Shown here piece by piece: positions 26,338 to 34,810 of a DNA stretch of 64,000 bases (within the stretch, counting starts at the first letter, position 1; each line of letters starts with the position of its first letter). The stretch is from Gammaproteobacteria bacterium (GTDB lineage Bacteria; Pseudomonadota; Gammaproteobacteria; Pseudomonadales; Azotimanducaceae). The notes below the pieces were generated by a model. The model had not been told where the DNA came from, searched no databases, and saw nothing but the letters and a program-made list of their open reading frames with translations. Both the position numbers and the translations under genes were made by a program. The DNA is taken from contig JAPPGA010000034.1 of NCBI GenBank assembly GCA_028821515.1, positions 62,001 to 126,000 on the forward strand, read 5' to 3'.

Positions 26338-29300
26338 TTGGGCGTTCCGGCGACGACCACGGACGCCAACAACCGGCGCACCTCGAATGCCTACGATGGC
26401 CTCGGCCGCGAGATCTCGCGCACGCGCCACTGGGACAGCGTGACGACGATGAAGGACGGCGTCACGACAACGGAGGACGTGAAGACCACCACCGCCTACG
26501 CCCCGTGCGACGACGACAACACGTGCGACGCGGTCGAGGCGACGATCGCCGGCTGCGGCACCCGCTACTCGGTGGCCCCGGCGATGAAGGTGACGACGTC
26601 GGCGCCGGACATGCCGGACTCGACGGCCTACCTGGACATGTTCGGGCGGGCGATACGCACGGCCGTCGAAGGCTTCGACGGAACCGACCGGCGGGTGGAC
26701 GCGTTCTACGACGCGCGCGGCCGGATGGTCTGCGAGAGCGAGCCGTATCACGCGGGCGATGAGGCGCGCTACACGCGCTACACCTACGACATCCGCGACC
26801 GGCTGAAGCGCGCGGCGCGGCCGGACGGCGGGACGACGGCAATCGCGTACGCCGCGGCGTCGAACCGTGTGACGGCGACGGTCACGGAGACCGTGAAGGC
26901 CGCGAACGGGAATGAGACGCTGGCGGCGCGCAAGACGAAGCGGACGCACAACGTGCTCGGAGAGCTGGTGTCGACTGTCGAGGGGGCGGAGCAGACGCAT
27001 ACCGCCGAGCGGCCCAGGCATGTGACCACGAGCTACGTATACGACGGCGCGGGGCGGCTGAAGACCGTCACCACCGGCGGCCAGACGACCACGTTCGCCT
27101 ACGACGCCGCGGGCAACCGCGAAAGCGTCGCCAACCCGAACCTCGGGACGACCGTCACTGCGGGCGACGCTATGGTGAGCGTCAAGTTCGCCTACAACGG
27201 CCACGGGGAGCTGACCGAACGCACCGACGCGCGCGGCGCGACGTACTACGGCTACGACAAGCTGGGCCGGCGCACGTGCGCGGCGGACCGCGGCGGCACC
27301 GCGACCTGGGAGTACGACCAGACCAACGGCAGGGGCCTGCTGAAGCGCCGCGGCTACGACCGGGACACCGTCCGGACGAGCGCCTCGAACTGCCCGTTCG
27401 GCGACGACTTCGCGGAGACCTATACCTACAACGACGACGCGCGGCTCGAGACGGTGACGACATCGATCGTCGACGACGCGAGCGCGACCACGACGCTGAC
27501 GCGCAGGCACGCGTACGACGACTACGGGCGGCTTTCTTCGACGACCTATCCGTCGTCGTCGATGACCGCCGTGACGGTCGGCTACGAGTACAACCGGGGC
27601 TACCTGGCGAAGCTGAAGCACGGCGAGACGGCGCTGGTGGAGGTGAAGGCGCGGACGGCCTACGGCCAGCCGTCGTCGGAGAACTACGGCAACGGCGTTC
27701 GGACCCGGCGGGACTACGACAAGCTGGGGCGGCTGAAGGATATCGACACGGTCCGCCGCGGTACGAAGATCCAGGACAACACTTACGCCTGGCGCAGCGA
27801 CGGCTCGCTGCAGAGGCGCGCGGCCCGCGCGGGGAGCGGGGTCAGGCGCGAGTTCCTGGACTACGACTATCTGAACCGGCTGACGGGCGCGGCGACGCGC
27901 ATCGGGGACTCGTCGACGGCGAGCCGGACGCTGACATTCGGCTACGACCTTCGAGGCAACCTGAAGACCAAGACCAGCGACGTGTCTGCGGACGACAACG
28001 TGACGAGCGCCTATCCGACGACGACGTCGAACTGGATCACCTCCGCCACCGTCGGCGACGTGCCGTACACGTTCCCGCACGACACCAGCGGCCACATCGA
28101 GCAATACGAGTGCAAGGACCCGGACGAGAACGACGAGGTCGACCCCTGCGCCGACGTCGACGACACGTTCATCGACTGGAACGCGCGCGGACTCGCCGAG
28201 AAGGTGACGGTGGGCGAGAGCAAGACCGCCGATACGCCGGCGGCGCGGGACAGCTTCCGCTACGGCCCGGACGGGGCGCGCTACTTCAAGAAGAGCGAGT
28301 GGACGGTCGGCTCCGGCGCCGCGGCGACCCTGAAGACGTCGCGCAAGTACTACGCGGGCGCGTACGAGAAGACGGTGACGGCGGGCGGCGAGACGGTGGA
28401 GCGCACGCGCATCGGCGACTCGGTGGTGCATGTCAGGACCACCCCCGCGAGCATGATGGCGAGCGCGCCGCCGCCGGTGTTCGAGTACGTCCACCGGGAC
28501 CACCTGGGCTCGGTGGAGGCGGTGACGGACCAAGCCGGCAACGAGCTGATCGTGCTGGCCCACGACCCCTACGGGGAGCGGCGCAAGAAGGACTGGACCG
28601 GGCAGCTGGCGGATACGGAGATCGAGTCCCTGCTGAGCGCCCACGGCGAGCGGGTGTCGCGGGGATTCACCCGGCACGAGCACCTGGACCGCACCGGACT
28701 GATCCACATGAACGGGCGGATGTACGACCCGCGCCTGGGCCGGTTCCTGAGCCCGGACCCGATCGTCGGGGACCCCACCTCCAGCCAGTCCTGGAACCTC
28801 TACAGCTACGTCGGCAACAACCCGCTGAGCTATGTGGACCCGACGGGGCTGATTCAGAGGGGGCCGTGCAGCGTCCTGAACTCGAGTTGCATGCACTTTG
28901 GCGGCGGCGGCGCGGGCGGCGGCTCGACGACGGGGACCACGACCGTGACGGTGACGGTGCACGGCGTCATGGCGATTCCCTACCTCTACGCGGCGCCGGC
29001 GTGGACGGAAGTCTGGGATTCGAGCCTCGACCGCTACGTCCTGCACCAGACCTACGACTACTTCTGGGGCGAGATCCACCTGCCGTTCAGCCAGGACGTC
29101 ACCGTCACGATCGCGCTCGAGGACCAGTCGGTCGCCGACGAGCCGGCGGACATGGGCGTTCTCGCCAGCATCGGCGAGGCGATTGCGGGATGGTGGCGAG
29201 GATTGGTCGAACGAAGACACGCGGAGATGAAGGCGGACTGCGAGCGCATCCACGGCGTCGGGGGATGTGAAGAGACGCTAGTCAAGGACCTCGCCCCGCT

Positions 29301-29694
29301 GTTCGGCGAGGCCACGGGACAGCTGGGTGCCGCCGGAGTCGGCAAAGTCGTGGTCGGTGCTGCCTCAGGAGTGAAGCTGCAGGCGCCGGCCTCGGCAGCA
29401 GCGCATCGAACAGCCGAGAGACTGATAGAATCAACAGCCCACCGGATCGCGGGCGGGCATGCGTTTACGAAACATGCCGCGGAATTGGGATTCAAGACCC
29501 CGGCCGAAATGGCGGCGCACATAAGGCGCGTGATGGCCAACCCAACTGCAACGAGGCACCTTCAGAGGGGAAGGACCGCGTATTGGGACGAACGGACGCA
29601 AACTGTGGTGATCAGAGATCCTTCTCGTGCCGATCGTGGAACCGTGTTCAGACCGGAACGGGGACGGAGGTATTTCGATGAGGACATCGATTGA
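26338..29694 (+). CDS. Orphan RHS cassette 4 with putative RNase C-terminus
   Basis: 1118 residues from a nominal TTG. It is the longest orphan: homology to the complete gene begins at about 26328, matching 14347 (VPATTTDANNRRTS). It has no signal peptide or SpvB region. The RHS core ends at VDPTG (28848). A Gly-rich stretch (FGGGGAGGGSTTG) and DQSVADEP (29122-29145) follow. The last about 90 residues contain GGHAFTKHAAELGF, GRTAYWDERTQTVVIRDP and GTVFRPERGRRYF. I associate this pattern with C-terminal RNase-type toxins of contact-dependent systems (possibly BECR fold), but I am not certain. An immunity-like gene follows at once. Confidence 0.8.
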   Translation: MGVPATTTDANNRRTSNAYDGLGREISRTRHWDSVTTMKDGVTTTEDVKTTTAYAPCDDDNTCDAVEATIAGCGTRYSVAPAMKVTTSAPDMPDSTAYLDMFGRAIRTAVEGFDGTDRRVDAFYDARGRMVCESEPYHAGDEARYTRYTYDIRDRLKRAARPDGGTTAIAYAAASNRVTATVTETVKAANGNETLAARKTKRTHNVLGELVSTVEGAEQTHTAERPRHVTTSYVYDGAGRLKTVTTGGQTTTFAYDAAGNRESVANPNLGTTVTAGDAMVSVKFAYNGHGELTERTDARGATYYGYDKLGRRTCAADRGGTATWEYDQTNGRGLLKRRGYDRDTVRTSASNCPFGDDFAETYTYNDDARLETVTTSIVDDASATTTLTRRHAYDDYGRLSSTTYPSSSMTAVTVGYEYNRGYLAKLKHGETALVEVKARTAYGQPSSENYGNGVRTRRDYDKLGRLKDIDTVRRGTKIQDNTYAWRSDGSLQRRAARAGSGVRREFLDYDYLNRLTGAATRIGDSSTASRTLTFGYDLRGNLKTKTSDVSADDNVTSAYPTTTSNWITSATVGDVPYTFPHDTSGHIEQYECKDPDENDEVDPCADVDDTFIDWNARGLAEKVTVGESKTADTPAARDSFRYGPDGARYFKKSEWTVGSGAAATLKTSRKYYAGAYEKTVTAGGETVERTRIGDSVVHVRTTPASMMASAPPPVFEYVHRDHLGSVEAVTDQAGNELIVLAHDPYGERRKKDWTGQLADTEIESLLSAHGERVSRGFTRHEHLDRTGLIHMNGRMYDPRLGRFLSPDPIVGDPTSSQSWNLYSYVGNNPLSYVDPTGLIQRGPCSVLNSSCMHFGGGGAGGGSTTGTTTVTVTVHGVMAIPYLYAAPAWTEVWDSSLDRYVLHQTYDYFWGEIHLPFSQDVTVTIALEDQSVADEPADMGVLASIGEAIAGWWRGLVERRHAEMKADCERIHGVGGCEETLVKDLAPLFGEATGQLGAAGVGKVVVGAASGVKLQAPASAAAHRTAERLIESTAHRIAGGHAFTKHAAELGFKTPAEMAAHIRRVMANPTATRHLQRGRTAYWDERTQTVVIRDPSRADRGTVFRPERGRRYFDEDID

Positions 29695-29708
29695 GGGAGG
29701 ACAAAACC

Positions 29709-30068
29709 TTGGATATTGTCAATGTGTCAGAAAGAACTACGACGATTTCCGTGAACAAAGAGGAACTAAGAGCCATAAAGTGTTCGCTGGGAGAGTCTGC
29801 AGAACTGCTCGACGATGGTGAGTTGAAGAACAGAATGGGGATAACCGGCGACGAAGCGTATGATTACATTCGCAAATTCAACGCCATATATCGAACCAAT
29901 AGTGATAGTGAACAGCTTTCATTGACCACACACGAAGTGAAGATGATTCGACTGGGGTTGGAGACATGTCTAGAGCTGGACCCCGACGCGGAATTCTCCG
30001 CGCGAATGGGATTTGAGAAGGCGGAGGTGAGGGCGATCATCGCCGAGTTCGATGCTCTGTTTGGCTAA
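29709..30068 (+). CDS. Small protein with internal duplication, candidate immunity to cassette 4
   Basis: 119 residues from a TTG with GGGAGG 8 bases upstream; an earlier in-frame TTG at 29691 overlaps the toxin stop. It contains two similar halves of about 50 residues: NKEELRAIKCSLGE...RMGITGDEAYDYIRKFNAIY and THEVKMIRLGLET...RMGFEKAEVRAIIAEFDALF. It is acidic, helical, cytosolic and AT-richer than the RHS core. No family is recognised; function is inferred from position. Confidence 0.72.
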   Translation: MDIVNVSERTTTISVNKEELRAIKCSLGESAELLDDGELKNRMGITGDEAYDYIRKFNAIYRTNSDSEQLSLTTHEVKMIRLGLETCLELDPDAEFSARMGFEKAEVRAIIAEFDALFG

Positions 30069-30070
30069 GC

Positions 30071-30303
30071 GGCATCGTGATCATAGGCGGACACTCGCTG
30101 AGCGTGACCAAGTGTGGGCGGCGAGATTAAGCATCGGAGCGTGACAAGCCGTCACGTTCAGCGCAGTCGGCTTGGGCTCGGGAAATCCGAGAGAATTTGG
30201 CCGCAGCGAAAGGCTGGAGGCGATGCGCGACTTCTACCGCGGTCCCGGGGCGAAGTACAAGGACTCGACGCGGGACTTCTTCGAACAGCATCCTAGCCTG
30301 TAG
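30071..30303 (+). pseudogene. Decayed lipase-type toxin tail
   Basis: Remnants of a class-3-lipase-like C-terminus appear in two frames. IVIIGGHSLS (nucleophile elbow, from about 30074) is followed in another frame by AARLSIGA, a stop, and QAVTFSAVGLG, which matches the AITFNAAGL segment after the elbow in the complete RHS protein. The frame then stays open through AMRDFYRGPGAKYKDSTRDF to a stop at 30303. The elbow region is shortened and interrupted, so it is inactive. Confidence 0.6.
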
Positions 30304-30315
30304 GTCGGATCGCCC

Positions 30316-30641
30316 ATGGACGACATCATCGGATACAAGCTGTCAGCCGTAGACGGCGATAGCTACTACTTCCGATGCCGGAACTGCAGGACATTCGAAA
30401 CACCGGCCGTTTCCGACCAGATCCACAAGGACGTTCAATGGAGGACAAGTGGTTTTCTGAGACCAAAGAAGGAGCGCATGCCTTCACCGAGAAATTTGAC
30501 GAACTCAACCATGTGGTCGAGGGACAAATTCCGAAATCAGTCTACGACAGGGCCTTTAAGGACCCAAACATTGACAATACCGGGCCGGGATTTGTTGTAC
30601 CGGAAGAGCTGCTTCCATACATTAAGCCGGTCAATCCATAA
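30316..30641 (+). pseudogene. Frameshifted toxin C-terminus
   Basis: One frame reads MDDIIGYKLSAVDGDSYYFR from 30316. The apparent continuation, MPELQDIRNTGRFRPDPQG then EDKWFSETKEGAHAFTEKF and PNIDNTGPGFVV, lies in another frame from about 30375 to 30641. The pattern (YYR, TG, a KWF block, P-N-x-D-x-x-GP) recalls a recurrent small RHS/contact-dependent toxin domain whose activity I cannot name. A single-base shift near 30375 splits it. An ATG at 30438 could still give a short product. Confidence 0.5.
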
Positions 30642-30657
30642 AATGGTCATTTGAGCA

Positions 30658-30960
30658 ATGAAATTCACAGCCTTTGTTACATGGATCCGAAAAGAGTGTG
30701 GTGGAAGAACTCATGCTCCTGTTGAAGGTTTACGGCCGATGATCCGTTTCCAGCGCCACATTGCTGAATCGCTTGAGACCGGCCGAGATATTCAAATTTG
30801 CGGCCTTCGGTTCGACCAGAAGACATGGACGGGAGAAGTCGAACTCGCTCGACCAAGAGGAAGTGAACCACTAAAAGAGTTCATCAAGGAAGGAGAATTA
30901 ATTGAACTTATGGATGGGTTTAGAGTGATTGCTGTTGGAAAAATCATTGAGGTGGCATAG
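30658..30960 (+). CDS. Probable immunity protein (orphaned)
   Basis: 100 residues, intact, cytosolic. It reads MKFTAFVTWIRKECGGRTHA, then IRFQRHIAESLE and DGFRVIAVGKIIEV, a compact mixed beta pattern seen in small immunity-like proteins beside toxin C-termini. It lies 16 bp after the frameshifted toxin. An intact immunity gene next to a dead toxin is the expected outcome when resistance still pays. The family is not named with certainty. Confidence 0.68.
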   Translation: MKFTAFVTWIRKECGGRTHAPVEGLRPMIRFQRHIAESLETGRDIQICGLRFDQKTWTGEVELARPRGSEPLKEFIKEGELIELMDGFRVIAVGKIIEVA

Positions 30961-31409
30961 CCGTCACACCGAATGCGGTCCTGGCCTCAGACTGAGTTCT
31001 TCTGTTGTGGCGACCTTACCCCTCAGTACCCACGGTGTTCGTTGATGAATATCAGGAGCAAACAGACTGTGGAAAAGGGATATGGATGGCCGGATAGTGC
31101 CGAACTCGCAAATGATTGTAGCTGGCGATGGACCGACGACCAGCGGCGAAACATGGCAAAGTCAGCTCTCCGAGGACGTCCTGATTGACGTAAGGTACGG
31201 GAGCGGCCTGCGGGGCGATGACTCGTCCGTTGCCGGACGCATGGCGAAGGCGCAGGTGGTGAACTCCGACACTCCGCCTAGCCGCGATCTGGAACTCGGC
31301 AGCGGTCGCGGGAAGGAACCGCTGATGATCATGGGTCGCCACGTACAGGCTGCTGTTGAAGGAGGGGCTGAAGGGAATCGAAGTGACTGCGATCCGGATG
31401 TGAGATCGA
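30961..31409. other. Unassigned 450-bp stretch
   Basis: An open frame from 31082 on the plus strand has no recognisable domain and runs on into the next gene in another frame. I see no RHS-core match. It is probably more decayed toxin or immunity sequence. Confidence 0.35.
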
Positions 31410-31415
31410 ATGCGA

Positions 31416-32051
31416 ATGGAAAAAATCAATCCCAAAGATCTTCGGTTTGTCGGCGAGCGGGACGGCGAACCGGAACGCGACTTCAAATGCGAGCTGTCAG
31501 TCTTCCTGAGACAGTTGGTCGAGTGGAAACCTTTGGACAAGCCGGTAAGGGCCTATCTTTGCAGCGTGTCCTATCCCAGTGACGGCGATAGTGGATCATT
31601 CAGTGTGGCGCTGTTCTTTGCGACGGAAAGTGATGCCAAGGACGAAATCCGGAAAGGGGCGGCATCGATTTTTCGCCGAATGTTCGGGACGCGCGAGCAC
31701 CTCGAAATGATGTTTGTTGAAGACGAAACGGAATCCGAACTACGGCAAGTCTGCAGTCCTTTTGTTGACACTAAGGAAGCGGACTTCGTGCTCGCTTCGG
31801 GCGACACCTGTTTGCTCGAAGACCCCAGAAACTGTGTCGTCTTGAAGCGGTATGCAGGTGAGCATCCCGACGGATATATCCTGGTGTCAATTGATCCACC
31901 ACTGATCGGCCAGCAGTTCGGCCTGGGCGGTGACGATGTGAACGAAGTTGTTCTGATGTCTCGGTGGAGCGAACGAACTCTCAGTCCCATACAAGAATGG
32001 CCCGTGTTTGTTCACGTTTTCCCCCACGGGAAACGTCCGGCCAAAATCTGA
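31416..32051 (+). CDS. SseB-like protein, possible immunity
   Basis: 211 residues (an alternative ATG lies two codons upstream at 31410). The first half, with FLRQLVEWKPLDKPVRAYLC and a downstream LEMMFVEDETESELRQVCSPF, resembles the C-terminal domain of SseB-type proteins. The second half (LEDPRNCVVLKRYAGEHPDG) is unassigned. SseB-like domains occur among immunity proteins of polymorphic toxin loci, which fits this position. No toxin partner is visible immediately upstream. Confidence 0.6.
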   Translation: MEKINPKDLRFVGERDGEPERDFKCELSVFLRQLVEWKPLDKPVRAYLCSVSYPSDGDSGSFSVALFFATESDAKDEIRKGAASIFRRMFGTREHLEMMFVEDETESELRQVCSPFVDTKEADFVLASGDTCLLEDPRNCVVLKRYAGEHPDGYILVSIDPPLIGQQFGLGGDDVNEVVLMSRWSERTLSPIQEWPVFVHVFPHGKRPAKI

Positions 32052-32084
32052 TCGGCTTGGCAAAGAGGATCTTCAGTCGATTGC

Positions 32085-32590
32085 ATGGGGGGAGATTCAC
32101 AGGAAGCGGGAAGACGTCCCTTCGAGGACATCGAGTTGAGGCTGCCGCTCCGGCGCACCTCGGCACCAACGCCCGCCCGGGCAACCACCGATGTCGATGC
32201 TCGCGCGTTACCAGCCACTGTCGAAGCGGGCGCCGTCGGAGCCCTCGGAAACACCCATCTGGCCGGTCAGACTTTCCGCGACGGTCTGCGTTCCGGCGGC
32301 GAGGGACCAGAGATGGTCGTGTTTCCGGTCGGTCGGTTTCGCATGGGGCGTCTTTCGGGTTTGGAATGTCGTGACGACGAGAAGCCGATGCACGAAGTGA
32401 CGATTCCCGCGCCGTTTGCGCTGTCTGTGCACGAGGTGACACTCGAGAACTTCGACCGCTTCAGGCAGCACAACAAGGTTGACGACGAATGCTGGCGACG
32501 TGGAATCGCCCGGTGATCGACGTGTGGTGGGACGATGCTAAAGCGTACGTTGCGTGGTTGTCGAGCGAGACGGGGGCCGCGCTGGATTAG
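32085..32590 (+). pseudogene. Truncated, frameshifted FGE-sulfatase (SUMF1-like) gene
   Basis: The frame from 32085 encodes the start of a formylglycine-generating-enzyme-type domain: GPEMVVFPVGRFRMG, RDDEKPMHEVTIPAPFALS, VHEVTLENFDRF. It stops at 32516. Shifting frame near 32500 recovers RPVIDVWWDDAKAYVAWLSS, the next conserved block, up to a TAG at 32590. Losing one A in GGA(A)ATCGC explains the shift. The catalytic C-terminal two-thirds are absent. Confidence 0.75.
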
Positions 32591-32595
32591 ACGAA

Positions 32596-33555
32596 ATGAG
32601 TGCTTGGTCAGGCAGAGAAGTAATGTTGAGAATAAGCGACCCGTGGGATTTGGGAGAATCCTTGAGCTGGCAGCCTTACCGGGCGAGCGTCCTGGCTGGA
32701 GACAAGCGAAGGGTTCTGATTCGGCTTGACGAGCCGTTCGTCTATGAAGGCAAACAGCGCGAGTATTTTTTGGCTGCTTCCCGTCATGCGGGGCACCCGG
32801 CTACAGACTTAGCCAAAGGAAGGTCGATTTTCTCAAACCTGGACCAGATTGAGTCGGATGCCATTGACTTTGCTGACTTGCTCAACGAGGAACGATGGAG
32901 GGGAGGAACAGGAATTGGGCTGATTGGCACCCTTGATCCGATTCTTGGTAGCTCCAAATGCTCTCGGCCTCTACGACCCGCCCGCAATCTAGGGATGACC
33001 GCTTTTGAATCAGCAGCATGCGACGTCTTCAGGTATCTCATTGACGACTTCGGATACCAAATGACGAAGCGTTCCCAGGGACTCATCACTTATTGCGGCA
33101 ATGGTGTTTTTGTGACGATCTCCCACGACTTCAACGGGTCATGCGAACTGGCGCTTTTCCTGGGCCAAGAAGACGAACTGCCATCGTTCGGCTTGGGCAA
33201 GGCCCTGAGAAGCTGCAACGCTCCCGCTGAGCTGCCGTATTCGTATCAGGCGATTGACGTAGCCAAACTCCGGAAAGACGCCGGCGAACTCGCAGATAGT
33301 CTAAGGTTGTATTGTTCCGAACTTCTCGTGGGGGATTGGCAAGCGTTCCAGAAACTCGCGGAACTGCATGAAGTGGAGTGCAACGCGTTCGAACGGGAGC
33401 GCCGCCTCCGGTCTGCTCGTGAAGCTGCTAACCAAGCCTGGTCAACAGGTGGCTATCAGCAGGTAATCGATGCGTTTGCTCCGCACGAGGACTTCTTGCG
33501 GAAGTCCGAGCGGATGAAATTGGCGTATGCGCGGAAAAGGCTAAGGGGCAAGTAA
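32596..33555 (+). CDS. Two-domain immunity-like protein
   Basis: 319 residues from ATG 32596; ATG 32623 (MLRISDPWDLGE) is an alternative and better matches the domain start. Two apparent domains: residues about 10-115 (DPWDLGESLSWQPYRASVL ... WRGGTGIGLIG) and residues about 140-310 (FRYLIDDFGYQM ... GVFVTISHDFNG ... LRLYCSELLVGDW). Each resembles small proteins that sit alone beside toxin C-termini, so this looks like a fused double immunity protein. No signal peptide. It is the last intact gene of the island before the RHS relic. Confidence 0.6.
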   Translation: MSAWSGREVMLRISDPWDLGESLSWQPYRASVLAGDKRRVLIRLDEPFVYEGKQREYFLAASRHAGHPATDLAKGRSIFSNLDQIESDAIDFADLLNEERWRGGTGIGLIGTLDPILGSSKCSRPLRPARNLGMTAFESAACDVFRYLIDDFGYQMTKRSQGLITYCGNGVFVTISHDFNGSCELALFLGQEDELPSFGLGKALRSCNAPAELPYSYQAIDVAKLRKDAGELADSLRLYCSELLVGDWQAFQKLAELHEVECNAFERERRLRSAREAANQAWSTGGYQQVIDAFAPHEDFLRKSERMKLAYARKRLRGK

Positions 33556-33629
33556 CCGATGACGGTGGCCCGGCCCACGTTGCGACGCTTCGTGGACTTT
33601 GCGCGGACATGATGGCGTCCGCGGGCCTA

Positions 33630-33817
33630 GTGTGCGAGCACGGCTTCCGTATTCGGGCGCCTGACCGACATGGACACGATTCGCGGCGGGGGAAGATCCA
33701 GTACATCACGTACGCTTGGTCCAGCGACGGTTGGTTCGCGAGCCGCACGCCACGCCGGCGCGAGACACCTTCCGCTACGGTCCGTCCGGGAGGCTCTACT
33801 TCAATAAGCGCGACTGG
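33630..33817 (+). pseudogene. RHS-core relic
   Basis: Scrambled pieces of the RHS core survive in shifting frames: CEHGFRIRA (cf. NEHGYRSK), LTDMDTIR (33661 on; cf. LTDIDTVR), KIQYITYAWSSDG (cf. KIQDNTYAWRSDG) and TPARDTFRYGPSGRLYF (cf. TPAARDSFRYGPDGARYF). Order is conserved but intervening sequence is lost. It marks the right edge of the RHS island. Confidence 0.75.
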
Positions 33818-33838
33818 CCTATCGGGCCATCAGCCTCG

Positions 33839-34759
33839 TCACCGCAGAGTCCGCGCGGTCCACGCTACCTCACCCAGGATGCTTGCGTCGTTGGGAAGGG
33901 CGATCGGCGCCCACGCGGGATGGTCGCTCGCCAGCAGCCGCTCGCCCGCCTCGCCTTCGTCGGCGCGTTTGACGATCAGGCCGTCGCCGGTCAGGAACAC
34001 GAATATCCGTCCCTTCCGCCATCGCCTTCTGATGCCGTCGACGAGGATCGAGCAGCCTTCCGGTAGCGTCGGCTCCATCGACTCACCCCTTACTTCGATC
34101 ACGACGCATTGTGTCGGGTCGAGTGCGTGGCGATCCAGCCACGCACGCTGGAACGCGAGATACCCCCTGATGGGGGCCTCGTCGAGATTGACTGCGCCGC
34201 CGCCCGCCGCCACGTCCGCCTCGCGGATCTCGATGTGACGCGTACCCGGCAGATCGACGACATTGTCCAGGATCTCGCGATGAGCCAGCGCCTCATCGCC
34301 GGAATCCGGCTGCGGGAATCTCCCGGCCTCCTCCAGGCGACCGGCTAGCTCGGCTTGTCGCCTGGCCAGTTCATCGAGCAGCCGCGCCATCTCGCGCAGC
34401 TTCGTCACGGGCTCGTGATTGCTCCGCGCCTCGATCTCCGCGATCGCCTCTGCCAGCGTTGCCCCTGCCGGTAACCCCAGCGCGCCGGCCACTTCGGTCG
34501 TCGCGCGCGATCCGGGCTGGGAATCGGGCGCGGAGAGATCCGCCGGGATGTTCTCCATGGGGTGGCCTGCGATCCTGATCGACATCCCCAGCACCTCCAG
34601 CACCTTGGCGACCCGGTCATAGGACGGCATTCTTCCGCGCCTGATATCCCTGATCAGATCCTCCCTTTCGCAGGCGAGCAAGGATGCCTTCCGAGCAGAG
34701 ATCCCGGCTTCTCTCAGTCCTCTTTCAATGACCTGTTGGATGTCTTCGATGGTTCTCAT
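33839..34759 (-). CDS. CI/LexA-like repressor with S24 peptidase domain
   Basis: 306 residues. The N-terminal about 60 residues form a DNA-binding HTH (RKASLLACEREDLIRDIRRG ... YDRVAKVLEVLG). A helical linker follows, then an S24 self-cleaving peptidase fold with the catalytic Ser227 in VRGESMEPTLPEG and Lys264 in GLIVKRAD. An Ala-Gly pair in ADVAAGGG (about residues 185-186) is a possible self-cleavage site. Such repressors keep mobile elements silent until the SOS response. Two matching 18-bp operators lie just upstream, one touching its own start codon, so autoregulation is likely. Confidence 0.88.
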   Translation of the reverse strand: MRTIEDIQQVIERGLREAGISARKASLLACEREDLIRDIRRGRMPSYDRVAKVLEVLGMSIRIAGHPMENIPADLSAPDSQPGSRATTEVAGALGLPAGATLAEAIAEIEARSNHEPVTKLREMARLLDELARRQAELAGRLEEAGRFPQPDSGDEALAHREILDNVVDLPGTRHIEIREADVAAGGGAVNLDEAPIRGYLAFQRAWLDRHALDPTQCVVIEVRGESMEPTLPEGCSILVDGIRRRWRKGRIFVFLTGDGLIVKRADEGEAGERLLASDHPAWAPIALPNDASILGEVAWTARTLR

Positions 34760-34760
34760 G

Positions 34761-34778
34761 TAAGGGATATTGCCCTTA
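34761..34778. promoter_or_regulatory. Operator O1 (TAAGGG-N6-CCCTTA)
   Basis: A perfect 6-bp dyad with a 6-bp spacer beginning 2 bases from the repressor start codon. It probably mediates autoregulation by the S24 repressor. Confidence 0.65.
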
Positions 34779-34810
34779 TTTTCCTCTAAGCGCCATAGGT
34801 TTGTTGCGTT

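Noticed and set aside
26149..26381. Minus-strand frame ending SYIATPWQN as a transposase scrap
   Set aside because: Too short and without a catalytic motif. The similarity to anything known could not be supported.
6958..33817. Type VI secretion, CDI (CdiB) or insertion-sequence genes driving the island
   Set aside because: No VgrG, PAAR, TpsB-type or transposase sequence is visible in the window. The complete RHS protein has its own signal peptide.
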